Positions 27,026 to 35,714 are shown, counted from the first letter of the stretch. The stretch: DNA of 64,000 nucleotides from Exiguobacterium sp. Leaf196 (GCF_001423965.1 NZ_LMPV01000001.1:323908-387907); one strand, 5' to 3'. A program made the numbers and translations. Notes: generated by a model not told the origin, from the sequence alone.

Positions 27026-28882
27026 TCAAGTTTCTAAAATTAAACGTTCATACAAACCTTCAATTTTTCGTAACAATGCTTCTTTTTCCATCTCGACCGT
27101 CATCCATTCTTCTTCCGCGGATACATGAGAAAGAACGGCATCAAGATGTACGACTTGAAGTTCCAGCTCTTCTATTTGCTGTTCAATGGACTGTTCTTTC
27201 GCAGGTGCTTTCGAACGCTTTGAAATTTTCGATTTCTTCTCATGATTTATCTGAGGTGGTGTGTCATGACTGGCTTGTCGTTTCTCCACTGCGTAAGCAT
27301 AGTTTCCAGTATACGAAGTAATTTGATGGTCAAGCCAAATGATTTTTGAAAAAAGACGATTCAAGAAATAGCGGTCGTGTGAGACGGCGATCAATGTACC
27401 AGAAAAATTCTCGAGTGCTTCTTCAAGCGTCTCTCTTGATTCAATATCTAGATGATTCGTCGGCTCATCGAGAATCAAAACGTTGATCGACGAATGAACG
27501 AGTACGGCAAGCTGCAATCGAACACGTTCTCCTCCGCTTAGTGACAAAATAGACCGAAAGACAGTCGGTCCAAAAAACAGGAACCGGGCAAGAATATGGC
27601 GGGCTTCCGCTTCTGGAACGGCAATGCGGTCTCTAAACCAGTCGATTAAGCGAGCATCCTCCTCGAAATGGGCATGCTGGGACAAGTAACCGATCCGGTT
27701 CGATGGTCCACGCGTGAGCGTGCCTGCGTCTGGTGACAATTCATCAAGCAACAGTGCGAGCAACGTCGATTTCCCGCTCCCATTCGTTCCGACGATTGCA
27801 ACCCGATCTTGAGCCATGATTTCGAACGAGACAACATCGAAAATGCGACGGGAATCGTAAGCGAAAGAGAGCTCTTCAGCGCGAAAGACGACTTGACTCG
27901 TATGATCGGTAGAAGAAAAAGAGACATCAGCGGTTTTGGCTTCGAGTTGCGGTCGTTTGATCCGTTCGATTCGCTCGAGTGCCCGCTCCATCGATTTTGC
28001 TTTACGGAATAATTTCTCACTCGGAGGAGATGCTTCGTTTGCCCACTGCCGTAGTCGACGAATCGCTTCCTTCATCTTCTTGATTTTTTTCTGTTGTTCC
28101 TGATAGGCGTGGAACTGTTCCATCAAGCGACGTTCTCGTTCGACGACGAACGCACTGTAGTTCCCTAGGTAGGAGGTCAGTTCACCATCTTCAAGCTCGA
28201 CGATCGAGGTGACGACGGCGTCTAAGAAGACCCGGTCGTGAGAGACGAGCAGGATAGTTCCAGTGTAGTCCCGTAAGAATTGTTCTAACCATTCAACGGC
28301 AGCTAAATCAAGATGGTTCGTCGGCTCATCAAGGATTAGGAGGTGTGGTTCCATCAGCAACATGCGACCGAGGCAAATCTTCGTTTGCTCACCGCCGCTC
28401 AACTGATGGAAAGGGCGAGTGAGTAACGGACGTAAATGTAATCCGTTCACCATGCGCTCGATCTTCGAGTCGAGTAGATAGCCATCTTTTTGTTCGAATG
28501 CATTTGTCGCTTCCGCATATCGAACGAGTAGTGAATCCAGATCATCTGGCGCTGTCGCCATCAAAAGCTCCAACTGTTGCATCCGAGAACGGATTGCGAG
28601 GATCTCTTCAAACGCCGTCCAAAGGACGTCGAGTCCGGTCATTGTCTCGGCATAAGTGGGAAGTTGTTCCAAGTAGCCAATCGTCAAACCGTTCTTTTGA
28701 TAGATGACGCCACCGTCCGGTTGGTCAAGGCGAGCAAGTAAGCGGAGTAATGTCGTTTTACCACTCCCGTTTCGTCCAATCAGACCGACACGATCGTTTT
28801 CGTTTAAGAAGAGGGAAACGTCCGTTAAGATCGTTTCGCCTCCGAATTGTTTTGTCAGATGTTGAATGTCGCAAATCATCAT
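27026..28882 (-). CDS. ABC-F family ATPase (ribosome-associated, possible antibiotic-protection factor)
   Basis: 618 residues with no membrane segments. Two ABC domains: Walker A GRNGSGKT and signature LSGGEQ in the first (about 1-240), GTNGSGKS and LSGGER in the second (about 320-520). A basic interdomain linker at about 245-310 (RRLRQWANEASPPSEKLFRKAK) is the part that reaches into the ribosome in ABC-F proteins. A C-terminal coiled coil (about 545-618) resembles that of Uup/YfmR/YdiF proteins. The gene follows an attenuator with a leader peptide (28909-29091), an arrangement known for antibiotic-inducible ABC-F resistance genes. Whether it confers resistance or is housekeeping cannot be decided from sequence. 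Confidence 0.9.
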   Translation of the reverse strand: MMICDIQHLTKQFGGETILTDVSLFLNENDRVGLIGRNGSGKTTLLRLLARLDQPDGGVIYQKNGLTIGYLEQLPTYAETMTGLDVLWTAFEEILAIRSRMQQLELLMATAPDDLDSLLVRYAEATNAFEQKDGYLLDSKIERMVNGLHLRPLLTRPFHQLSGGEQTKICLGRMLLMEPHLLILDEPTNHLDLAAVEWLEQFLRDYTGTILLVSHDRVFLDAVVTSIVELEDGELTSYLGNYSAFVVERERRLMEQFHAYQEQQKKIKKMKEAIRRLRQWANEASPPSEKLFRKAKSMERALERIERIKRPQLEAKTADVSFSSTDHTSQVVFRAEELSFAYDSRRIFDVVSFEIMAQDRVAIVGTNGSGKSTLLALLLDELSPDAGTLTRGPSNRIGYLSQHAHFEEDARLIDWFRDRIAVPEAEARHILARFLFFGPTVFRSILSLSGGERVRLQLAVLVHSSINVLILDEPTNHLDIESRETLEEALENFSGTLIAVSHDRYFLNRLFSKIIWLDHQITSYTGNYAYAVEKRQASHDTPPQINHEKKSKISKRSKAPAKEQSIEQQIEELELQVVHLDAVLSHVSAEEEWMTVEMEKEALLRKIEGLYERLILET

Positions 28883-28908
28883 AATGAGTTGATCCTTTCG
28901 CGCGCATT

Positions 28909-28938
28909 AAAAAAAGGAGAGCGCAAATAGCACTCTCC
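28909..28938 (-). terminator. Attenuator terminator ahead of the ABC-F gene
   Basis: On the minus strand GGAGAGTGC pairs with GCGCTCTCC (9 bp, one G-U pair) across a TATTT loop, followed by seven T. It ends 27 nt before the ABC-F ATG, so read-through is required for expression. An upstream AGCGCA (28959-28954) can pair with TGCGCT in the 3' arm (28925-28920) as an antiterminator. Confidence 0.85.
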
Positions 28939-29007
28939 CTAGTGTGTGAAAGATGCGCTTTGCTGTATTTTTCAATCATGAAGTTCTAAAAAGGGCAGAC
29001 GGGTGCC

Positions 29008-29091
29008 TTAGAACGCCATTCCATGAAAAATCGCGCGCAACAGATACAATTGTTCCATTAACCAATGTTTGCACGCAGCAAAGTCCATCAT
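29008..29091 (-). CDS. Leader peptide of the ABC-F attenuator, 27 residues
   Basis: The frame opens with tandem ATG codons after an AAAGGTGG site 6 nt upstream and ends at TAA. The product is Met-Met-Asp-Phe-Ala-Ala-Cys, then KHWLMEQLYLLRAIFHGMAF. The stop codon lies inside a hairpin (TTCTAA pairing with TTAGAA plus GGCA/TGCC, 28984-29013), so the ribosome position on the peptide can change the downstream fold. By analogy with other ABC-F and erm leaders, drug-stalled ribosomes would favour antitermination. Not matched to any known leader peptide. Confidence 0.7.
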   Translation of the reverse strand: MMDFAACKHWLMEQLYLLRAIFHGMAF

Positions 29092-29157
29092 TTCACACCA
29101 CCTTTCGTTTCAGATACAAACAGTTTACCATTATCTTGTTAATTGCGGAAGTCTGAA

Positions 29158-30039
29158 TTATTTGAACACACCAGCAATCGAGCTGAAGAAGTCACTCAGA
29201 CCATCAAATAATTTAGCGAAGAATCCTTTCGTCTCCTCGGACGTTGCAAACGCATGGATGTCTTGACCAGCATTTTTCAGTCCACTCTCGATTTGCCCCC
29301 AGTTGATGTTCGCTTGCTCCATTTGATTGAATAGATTCGTCAACCGATCCATCTGTGCATCAGACAGTTGGATGTTGTTGTTTTGAATGACTTGGACGAT
29401 CAGGTTTTCGATCTCGACTTTTGTTTCCGGTTTTTGATTCGCGATTTCGGCCTTGATCTCATTCATCAAATCAGCGACTTTATCTGTCCCGACTGTCTTC
29501 CCGACGTCTGATGTTACCGATAATTCTTGCTGTGCTAAATCTTTCCGTTCGTCACTCAGCTTGATTCCGGTCTCAGCCGAAGTTTGATCATAGGCTTTCA
29601 TGATTCCTGTCAGTGCCGATGTTCCAGTCACTTTATAAGGAGAAGTGATCGTGATGTCGGCATCTTTGACACCTGCCGTGACGAGAGCGTTCAAATACAT
29701 ATCCTTCGTCACCCACGTGATGTTTTCCGTCGCAACGGAAAGTCCGTCACCTTTTTCCGTCAATTCGATCTTAGCGGATGAATACATGTTGCCGCCCTTT
29801 TGTGACTGGGGGATGTTTTTCCCGAGGTATTTTTCTTCGTCTGCAGAGGTTGCGATGATCGGTGTGATACCTTCCGGTGCATTGAGACGTGAAAGCACCC
29901 AAGCCTTATCTTTTGCGCCGAGTGACTCACCGAGAGTGACGATCGTCTTATCGACGACCTGCTCGGCGGATGCGGCTGTCGGAATTAATAAAGCAGAAGC
30001 GATAACGGCTGACGCCATGATTTTTGTTGGTGTATGCAT
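29158..30039 (-). CDS. Secreted DUF1002 family protein (YpuA-like)
   Basis: 293 residues from the ATG at 30039, placed 8 nt after GGAGG; an in-frame TTG five codons earlier overlaps that site and is rejected. A signal peptide (about 1-25, ending ASA) precedes the DUF1002 region (VVDKTIVTLGESLGAKDKAWVL, with SPYKVTGTSALTGIMKAYD). The tail (about 265-293) is hydrophobic and Phe-rich (FFAKLFDGLSDFFSSIAGVF). The role of DUF1002 is not established. The ABC-F leader begins directly downstream with no clear terminator between. Confidence 0.82.
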   Translation of the reverse strand: MHTPTKIMASAVIASALLIPTAASAEQVVDKTIVTLGESLGAKDKAWVLSRLNAPEGITPIIATSADEEKYLGKNIPQSQKGGNMYSSAKIELTEKGDGLSVATENITWVTKDMYLNALVTAGVKDADITITSPYKVTGTSALTGIMKAYDQTSAETGIKLSDERKDLAQQELSVTSDVGKTVGTDKVADLMNEIKAEIANQKPETKVEIENLIVQVIQNNNIQLSDAQMDRLTNLFNQMEQANINWGQIESGLKNAGQDIHAFATSEETKGFFAKLFDGLSDFFSSIAGVFK

Positions 30040-30189
30040 AATGAAATCCTCCAATTGTAAGTAACAGAATGAATTATAGTATCAGGTACTAAAATTAGTG
30101 TACGAGAACGAAAGAAGTTCGGAATCGGTCTGTAGATGGAGACGATATCCGCCTTCTGACACTCCATAGTATAGCGAAAAGAGGACAAC

Positions 30190-30217
30190 TTGACTTCCAT
30201 TTTCAGCATGCTATAGT
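30190..30217 (+). promoter_or_regulatory. Sigma-A promoter of the TPP riboswitch/tenA unit
   Basis: -35 TTGACT (30190-30195), a 16-nt spacer and -10 TATAGT (30212-30217); the predicted start near 30224 lies just before riboswitch stem P1. Confidence 0.75.
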
Positions 30218-30237
30218 GGATTTGAATCGAATAATGA

Positions 30238-30327
30238 CCACTAGGGGAGTCGGTTGACCGACTGAGACGAACGAAGACGTTCGGACCCTTTGAACCTGAT
30301 TAAGTTCGTACTTACGGAGGGAAGTGG
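30238..30327 (+). promoter_or_regulatory. TPP riboswitch (THI element)
   Basis: P1 is formed by CCACT (30238-30242) and AGTGG (30323-30327). Between them lie the thi-box segments GGGGAGTC, ACTGAGACGAA, GGACCCTTTGAACCTGATTAAGTTCGTACTTACGG split over its arms, and GGAGGGAAG. The conserved CTGAGA and ACCTGAT cores bind the pyrimidine and diphosphate of TPP. A hairpin with a T tract follows before tenA, so control is likely by transcription termination. Confidence 0.93.
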
Positions 30328-30337
30328 CGTCAAGTCT

Positions 30338-30383
30338 TGTTCTTCTTGCGCCATGCCCGTGTGTTTCGGGGTGGTGTTTTTTC
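30338..30383 (+). terminator. TPP-controlled expression-platform terminator
   Basis: CGCCATGCCC pairs imperfectly with GGGGTGGTG across a GTGTGTTT loop, followed by TTTTTT, about 30 nt before the tenA start. Pairing includes G-U pairs and one mismatch. Confidence 0.6.
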
Positions 30384-30411
30384 GTTTCATAAAAACGAGG
30401 AGGATGAGATC

Positions 30412-31107
30412 ATGATATTCACACAAGAAATCAAACAAGCAGCACAAGCGTATTGGGACAGTAGTTTTACGCACCCATTCGTTCAAGGAATCGGCGAGGG
30501 AACGTTACCGCTCTCGAAATTTCGACATTATGTCATGCAGGATGCGTATTACTTAAAACACTTTGCGAAGATTCAAGCGAAGGCAGCGTCAAAAGCAGAT
30601 GACTTTGCGACGATCGCGACACTTGCCGAGCACGCGACTTCGACATATGGGGCAGAATTGAGCTTGCATCAATCATTTTTCGAGCCGCTTGGTATCATGG
30701 AAACAGACCTTGAAGCATTTGAACCGGCACCAACGGCATATGCTTACGTCTCACACATGCATCATGCGAGTGAAGGGACGCTTGGTGAGACGATTGCTGC
30801 CATCTTGCCATGTTACTGGTTGTATTATGAAGTTGGGCAACAATTGTTGACGTGTACACCGGATGAAAAAATCTATCAGCAATGGATCGACACATATAGT
30901 TCGGAATGGTTCGAAAAGGTCGTCTTTAAACAGATTGCACGGCTTGATGCGTTGGCGGAACAAGCAAGCCCGACTGAACGAGAGCGGATGAAACGGCATT
31001 TCGTGACGAGCTGTTATTATGAGTTGCTGTTTTGGCATATGGGATGGACGGAAGAAACGTTTACGTCGATTTACGAGACGATTTCAGCACGGACGGTATC
31101 TTCTTAA
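30412..31107 (+). CDS. tenA: TenA family thiaminase II / aminopyrimidine aminohydrolase
   Basis: 231 residues from the ATG at 30412 behind GAGGAGG. All-helical TenA fold with FRHYVMQDAYYLKHFAK near residue 40 (active-site Asp/Tyr), YVSHMHHASEG, LPCYWLYYEVGQ with the catalytic cysteine, and a C-terminal TSCYYELLFWHMGW. It salvages the thiamine pyrimidine by deaminating aminomethyl-pyrimidine. The TPP riboswitch upstream strongly supports a thiamine role. Unlike in B. subtilis, no thiO/thiS/thiG genes follow. Confidence 0.93.
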   Translation: MIFTQEIKQAAQAYWDSSFTHPFVQGIGEGTLPLSKFRHYVMQDAYYLKHFAKIQAKAASKADDFATIATLAEHATSTYGAELSLHQSFFEPLGIMETDLEAFEPAPTAYAYVSHMHHASEGTLGETIAAILPCYWLYYEVGQQLLTCTPDEKIYQQWIDTYSSEWFEKVVFKQIARLDALAEQASPTERERMKRHFVTSCYYELLFWHMGWTEETFTSIYETISARTVSS

Positions 31108-31158
31108 ACGAATAGATGGTAGAATTAGGTATATATCATAGTGAGAGTAGGGATCAAA

Positions 31159-31467
31159 ATGGAAATCTTCATCATTTTGCTGATCATTATCGTTGCCTAC
31201 GTTGTACAACGTATGCTTGGAAAAGCGAACGTTAGATTTGCTGGATATATCATCCCCCTTTTAGTGACGGTGTATGGCACATATGCTACCATCTGGAATT
31301 TGAAGGTGACGTTCAAGTTTGAATTTAGCGTCGGTAGCTTCATTTCGACTGTCATAATGATTGTCATTTATGGACTGCTGATCTACTCACTTTACCGCGT
31401 CTACTGTCGAGCTAAAGCAGAAGCTGAATATCCGTATCAATCGTTAAAAGACCGAGGCATCCTTTAA
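31159..31467 (+). CDS. Small three-pass membrane protein, unknown function
   Basis: 102 residues from the ATG at 31159, which follows AGTAGGGA; an in-frame GTG at 31141 would add six residues. Three hydrophobic segments (about 2-18, 28-46, 60-84) and a charged C-terminus (YCRAKAEAEYPYQSLKDRG). I do not recognise a family. It follows tenA by about 50 nt on the same strand and ends at a strong bidirectional terminator, so it may be in the tenA transcript. Confidence 0.65.
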   Translation: MEIFIILLIIIVAYVVQRMLGKANVRFAGYIIPLLVTVYGTYATIWNLKVTFKFEFSVGSFISTVIMIVIYGLLIYSLYRVYCRAKAEAEYPYQSLKDRGIL

Positions 31468-31484
31468 AGGAGTCTCGGTCTTTT
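31446..31484. terminator. Bidirectional terminator between the small membrane gene and nagZ
   Basis: AAAAGACCGAG pairs perfectly with CTCGGTCTTTT. It overlaps the end of the 31159-31467 coding region and also serves nagZ on the other strand. Confidence 0.85.
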
Positions 31485-31497
31485 GTGTATCATGTTC

Positions 31498-33414
31498 TCA
31501 TTTTTTCCAATTTTTAAAGCCGTCACCGAATTCGAGATGCAGTTGATCGGTAAAGATACCGTTCTGAAAGACCGGCACATCAACTGGTAAGGTGCCTTGC
31601 GGTTTGAACGTTCCGAAGATGGCTCGAATACCGGCAGGAAGATTTGGTCCCGCTGATTTCAGATTGCCTGCTTCGGAGTCCGGTCCGTTCGGATCCCCTT
31701 TAAAACCATAGACGAGGACGTGTGCCGGTGCGTCCGGTTGAACGGCGACATCGTATGGATTGCGGAGGCTAAGCAAGACGGATGGTATATCTGTTTGTTT
31801 CGCATACCGGAAGATTGAAGCCGGAATCGCTTGCTCTGGTGCAGTAGGCAGTAGTTTGGCACTCGTATTGACGTTTGAACCGACGATGATGTAATCTGCT
31901 GCATCGAGTTGTGCCCGTAGTGTCGGGTTTTGGTCGAGCGGTAGCGTAGTAGCCGAGTAATTTGCTGTCGTTACGTGCCAGTTCCGGTTCTTAGGTAGGG
32001 AAGCAATCGTCTTTTTCATGCTGTCCGTTTGATCCGTCGCAGGGGCAATCACAAGAACGTTTGCATTCTTTTTCGGCTTGAAGGGTAACGTCCGTTGATC
32101 ATTTTTCACGAGTGTGACCGCGGCTTCCGTCATCGCGCGTTCTTTTGCTTTATGTTCGGGACTACCGACGATTTGGTTCGCTTGCGCGAGTTTATCAGCT
32201 AAGGATGTCGTATCCGTCGTGCCATTCCATATTCCGCGTTCTGCCTTCAGCGTCAGGATCCGTTCGACCGATTGATCAATCCGTTCCTCTGACAGACGTC
32301 CGTCTTTGACTGCCGCAATCACGTCCTTGAAAATCTGGTCGAGTTTTGTGACATCCTGCTCGGAACGAAGAATCGTCGGCATGAGCGCGATGTCGACACC
32401 GGCGTCAAATGTTTTCAGAACGGCTTCTGATTCCGTAAAATTGTCGGCGATCGCCTGCATATTCAATGCATCCGTGATGACGATGCCATCGTAGCCGAGC
32501 TTTTCGCGCAGTACGCCCGTGATGACGTCATCCGACAATGTCGCAGGTAAAGGGAAAGTGCCGTTTTTTGACGTGACGACTTCAGACTCGATTTGCGGCA
32601 TTCCGATGTGTCCTGTCATGATCATATCAATGTCTTCGGCGATGGCTCGCTTGAACGGGACGAGCTCGACTTGTTCCAGCTCCTCCAGGGACCGGTCGAC
32701 AACTGGCAAGCCATAATGGGAATCGGTCGCGGTATCGCCGTGACCTGGGAAGTGTTTCGCGGTCGCTGCGACGCCTTCAGTTTGAATACCCTTCATCAAA
32801 GCGGAACCGAGCGTTCCGACGAGCTCCGGGTCACTTGAGAACGAGCGAACACCGATGACGGGATTTCCAGGGTTACTGTTGACGTCAAGAACCGGACCGA
32901 AGTTGACATTGATGCCAAGCGCATGCAGTTCGGAACCGATGATATGACCGGCATCATTGGCATACGCGCTACTACGGGTCGCACCTAACGCCATATTGCC
33001 GGGTAAGTTCGTTCCTGTTCCGAGCCGAGTGACGATGCCACCTTCTTGGTCGATCGTGACAAAGAGCGGAATATCGTTGCTGTCATCTTGTTTGACGACT
33101 TCTTGCAGATCATGAACGAGTTTTGTCGTCTGTTCGGTTTCACTGACGTTCTCAGCAAACAAAATGACGCCACCTAAATCATAGCGGTCGATGATGTTCG
33201 CAACTTCCGGAGCAAGCGACGTATGGTTACTGCCATTCCACTGCCGGAAGTCCGGCATGATCATCTGTCCGATTTTTTGTTCGAGTGTCATCGTGTCGAT
33301 TTTTTGACTGATCCGATCTACTGAAGATCCTGCCTCTGCCATGACAGGCAAACTACTTGAAACGAGTACTGCTGCGAGTCCTGCTGTTAACGTGAATTGC
33401 CCGATCCTTTTCAT
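31498..33414 (-). CDS. nagZ: Secreted beta-N-acetylglucosaminidase NagZ (GH3)
   Basis: 638 residues from the ATG at 33414, 9 nt after GGAGG; the ATG three codons upstream abuts that site and is rejected. A signal peptide (1-28, ending VMAEA) has no lipobox. The GH3 barrel carries the NagZ motif KHFPGHGDTATDSH, whose His-Asp pair acts as acid/base, and ITDALNMQAI with the nucleophile Asp. A C-terminal GH3 domain (about 410-638) follows as in B. subtilis YbbD/NagZ. It releases terminal GlcNAc from muropeptides for wall recycling. A promoter and perfect cre site lie upstream. Confidence 0.93.
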   Translation of the reverse strand: MKRIGQFTLTAGLAAVLVSSSLPVMAEAGSSVDRISQKIDTMTLEQKIGQMIMPDFRQWNGSNHTSLAPEVANIIDRYDLGGVILFAENVSETEQTTKLVHDLQEVVKQDDSNDIPLFVTIDQEGGIVTRLGTGTNLPGNMALGATRSSAYANDAGHIIGSELHALGINVNFGPVLDVNSNPGNPVIGVRSFSSDPELVGTLGSALMKGIQTEGVAATAKHFPGHGDTATDSHYGLPVVDRSLEELEQVELVPFKRAIAEDIDMIMTGHIGMPQIESEVVTSKNGTFPLPATLSDDVITGVLREKLGYDGIVITDALNMQAIADNFTESEAVLKTFDAGVDIALMPTILRSEQDVTKLDQIFKDVIAAVKDGRLSEERIDQSVERILTLKAERGIWNGTTDTTSLADKLAQANQIVGSPEHKAKERAMTEAAVTLVKNDQRTLPFKPKKNANVLVIAPATDQTDSMKKTIASLPKNRNWHVTTANYSATTLPLDQNPTLRAQLDAADYIIVGSNVNTSAKLLPTAPEQAIPASIFRYAKQTDIPSVLLSLRNPYDVAVQPDAPAHVLVYGFKGDPNGPDSEAGNLKSAGPNLPAGIRAIFGTFKPQGTLPVDVPVFQNGIFTDQLHLEFGDGFKNWKK

Positions 33415-33467
33415 GATGTACATCCTCCTCTAGTCAAACCACGACTGGAATTCTTTTCAATACGGAC

Positions 33468-33496
33468 AGTATAGCAAGGTGCTTGTTTTAAAACAA
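33468..33496 (-). promoter_or_regulatory. Sigma-A promoter of nagZ
   Basis: On the minus strand -35 TTGTTT (33496-33491), a 17-nt spacer, then -10 TATACT (33473-33468), about 55 nt upstream of the start codon. Confidence 0.7.
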
Positions 33497-33505
33497 TATT
33501 TTATT

Positions 33506-33519
33506 TGAAAACGATTACA
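33506..33519 (-). promoter_or_regulatory. CcpA-binding cre site upstream of nagZ
   Basis: TGAAAACGATTACA (plus strand) matches the consensus TGWAANCGNTNWCA at all 14 positions. It lies 9 nt upstream of the nagZ -35 box, so carbon-source control of wall recycling is likely; an upstream site can also activate. Confidence 0.65.
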
Positions 33520-33566
33520 TTAGCAAATAAGTTTTAATAATGTTTTTGTGCATTCTAATTTGAACA

Positions 33567-33602
33567 AAAAAATGACTCCCCTTGAAGAGGAATCACTTTT
33601 TA
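33567..33602 (-). terminator. Terminator after spo0M
   Basis: On the minus strand AAGTGATTCC pairs with GGGGAGTCATT (with G-U pairs), followed by TTTTTT, just past the spo0M stop. Confidence 0.75.
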
Positions 33603-33615
33603 GTCATTCGATCGA

Positions 33616-34389
33616 TTAGCTATAGCGCTCCACGATGTTTGTCAGCTGGCGTTCGACAAATGACTGATCCTGCAGTTCACTATTGGATAGGCGTAGTTTG
33701 ATCATCGACTCATCCGCTCCAGCCATTTCACTGAACAATGATCCGAGACTATGCGCACGACGATCGACTTGGACGATTAAATCAATCCCTGAGCTGTCTT
33801 GGAGCATGATGATTTCGATCTCATCCAGTTTATGAGCGTAGTGTGTATTGCGTGCTGAGTATTCAAGTTCCTGAGCAATCGGTAAATCTTTACGGAATCG
33901 TCCAGGTAATTTTTCTGTATCGGCTTTCTTTAACCGGAAGCCAAGTGACTCCATGGCATCTAAGACCGTCGTTTGGTAACGGTTTGCTTCGACGATGACA
34001 GCGTCACGGTCCGACGGATCAACGGATTGTGCGATGTCAAGTCCGGTCTCGATCCATGATTTCGATTGGCTGACGGAGAGTGGCGTATTTAGTGGCACAC
34101 GTAATGTGAATGGAATTTCCCGCTCGACACCCGCTTCGATCGTGAACTTCGCTTCATTTAAGGCAAACCGGTCGAGCGTAAAGGTCGTAAACGTCGTACT
34201 ATCATTGATTTCTTGTTTGTACTGCGTGTTGAATTCAAGATAAATCCGGTCAATTTCTTGATCGACGTTTCCACCTTTGATATGGACGACACCGTGGATT
34301 TGACCGCCTGGTTCACAGCGATCATCCGTCAACCGTGTGTCGACCGTTGCAGCACCGATTCCGATTTGTGAGAGAATTTTTTTGAACAT
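33616..34389 (-). CDS. spo0M: Spo0M-like sporulation-control protein (arrestin fold)
   Basis: 257 residues, matching the length of B. subtilis Spo0M. The N-terminal arrestin-like half has GIGAATVDTRL, PGGQIHGVVHIKGG and IPFTLRVPLNTPLS; the C-terminal half is polar. Spo0M is a cytosolic protein that affects early sporulation and cell-shape control in Bacillus; its biochemical role is unsettled. Its presence with spo0A but without spoIVB suggests a non-sporulation role here (inference). An AAAGGAGG site precedes the ATG. Confidence 0.9.
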   Translation of the reverse strand: MFKKILSQIGIGAATVDTRLTDDRCEPGGQIHGVVHIKGGNVDQEIDRIYLEFNTQYKQEINDSTTFTTFTLDRFALNEAKFTIEAGVEREIPFTLRVPLNTPLSVSQSKSWIETGLDIAQSVDPSDRDAVIVEANRYQTTVLDAMESLGFRLKKADTEKLPGRFRKDLPIAQELEYSARNTHYAHKLDEIEIIMLQDSSGIDLIVQVDRRAHSLGSLFSEMAGADESMIKLRLSNSELQDQSFVERQLTNIVERYS

Positions 34390-34499
34390 GATGCATTCCT
34401 CCTTTTGATTACGTACGAATGATGAAGCGTGTAAACTTGTCGAACAGGTACGAATTTGCTACAGTTTCGAAAGAACATTAGAAAAGGACGGGACGACTA

Positions 34500-35684
34500 G
34501 TGGAACTACATGAATTAAAAGCGAGCCTTGCTTCGAAAATCACGCAAGGAGTACTGATCCATGCAACGATGAGCAATCCACGTCAAAAATCCAATGATCT
34601 CCGACGAATCAAGGTAAAACCGATTCTATTAAGAGATACGGTGATGATGCAGGTTGAGTTTCAATTTGAACGCGTCATGAAGCATGAAAATATTTTAGTG
34701 GAGGATTTCATCGGTCGACTCGATGACTGGTTCACGGAATTCCGGCAATTCCTCTTCCGTTTTGAAGAAGAAGAATGGCAGTTCCAGCTCTCGAAAAAGA
34801 TGAAAGTCGCGATCAAGACATCCCAAAAGGAACCGATGAAAGCACTCTTATCGCATGACCGAAAAAAAACCTATTTATTAGAAGACGGTGTACCGGTTCC
34901 GTTTCTGATTCGTCTAGGTGTGATGACGGAAGCAGGGCAAGTCAAAAAACAGAAGTACGATAAGTTCAAGCAAATCAATCGCTTCCTTGAATTCGTCGAG
35001 GATAGCATCGCCGCCTTACCAACAGGAAAAAAACTGCGGATTTTAGACTTTGGTTGCGGGAAATCGTATTTGACGTTCGCTCTCTACCATTATTTAAAAG
35101 TCGTCAAAGGATTCGACCTTGAAGTGACAGGTCTTGATTTAAAGAAAGAAGTTATCGAAGAATGTACGCAAATTGCACGTGATCTGGATTATACCGATCT
35201 GACATTCCGCGTCGGAGACGTTCATGATTATACAGGGGAGACGGAAGTCGACCTGATGGTGACGCTTCACGCTTGTGATGTCGCGACGGACGTCGCACTC
35301 GCGCGAGCTGTCGACTGGAATGCATCAGTCATCCTGAGTGTACCGTGTTGTCAAAAGGAACTGAACCGTCAATTGGACTGCGCTCCGCTTGATGTCATGC
35401 TCCAGCACGGACTGATCAAAGAAAAATTCGCATCACTTGCGACGGACTCGATTCGTGCCGAGTTATTGACGCTTGTAGGATATGAAGCGCAATTGCTTGA
35501 ATTCATCGATCTTGAGCACACACCGAAGAACATCTTGATCCGTGCGTACAAACAAAACAAGCGACCAACGGAAGAAAAAATCGACCGGTACATCGCATTC
35601 CGTGATCTGTTGCAGGCACGACCATTTTTAGAAAATGAATTAAGCGGCAGACTTGGACAGATTTCACCGAAACTCGTACAATAA
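34500..35684 (+). CDS. Class I SAM-dependent methyltransferase (Methyltransf_32 / METTL25-like)
   Basis: 394 residues starting at GTG (34500), after AAAAGGACGGG. Residues 1-165 form an extra N-terminal domain. The Rossmann core starts at about 183 with ILDFGCGKSYLTFALYHYL (SAM loop), has VTGLDLKKEVIEEC, VGDVHD, and LMVTLHACDVATD, the pattern of the Methyltransf_32 group that includes METTL25/RRNAD1. A conserved VPCCQKELNRQL follows. The substrate is unknown; an RNA target is conceivable. It is divergent to spo0M. Confidence 0.85.
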   Translation: MELHELKASLASKITQGVLIHATMSNPRQKSNDLRRIKVKPILLRDTVMMQVEFQFERVMKHENILVEDFIGRLDDWFTEFRQFLFRFEEEEWQFQLSKKMKVAIKTSQKEPMKALLSHDRKKTYLLEDGVPVPFLIRLGVMTEAGQVKKQKYDKFKQINRFLEFVEDSIAALPTGKKLRILDFGCGKSYLTFALYHYLKVVKGFDLEVTGLDLKKEVIEECTQIARDLDYTDLTFRVGDVHDYTGETEVDLMVTLHACDVATDVALARAVDWNASVILSVPCCQKELNRQLDCAPLDVMLQHGLIKEKFASLATDSIRAELLTLVGYEAQLLEFIDLEHTPKNILIRAYKQNKRPTEEKIDRYIAFRDLLQARPFLENELSGRLGQISPKLVQ

Positions 35685-35714
35685 GAAGGAGAACGAATCA
35701 AAGGAGGCAATACG

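Noticed and set aside
28758..28979. 73-codon minus-strand frame overlapping the ABC-F leader and gene start
   Set aside because: It lacks a ribosome binding site, passes through the terminator and is out of frame with ABC-F; the 27-codon frame fits a leader peptide better.
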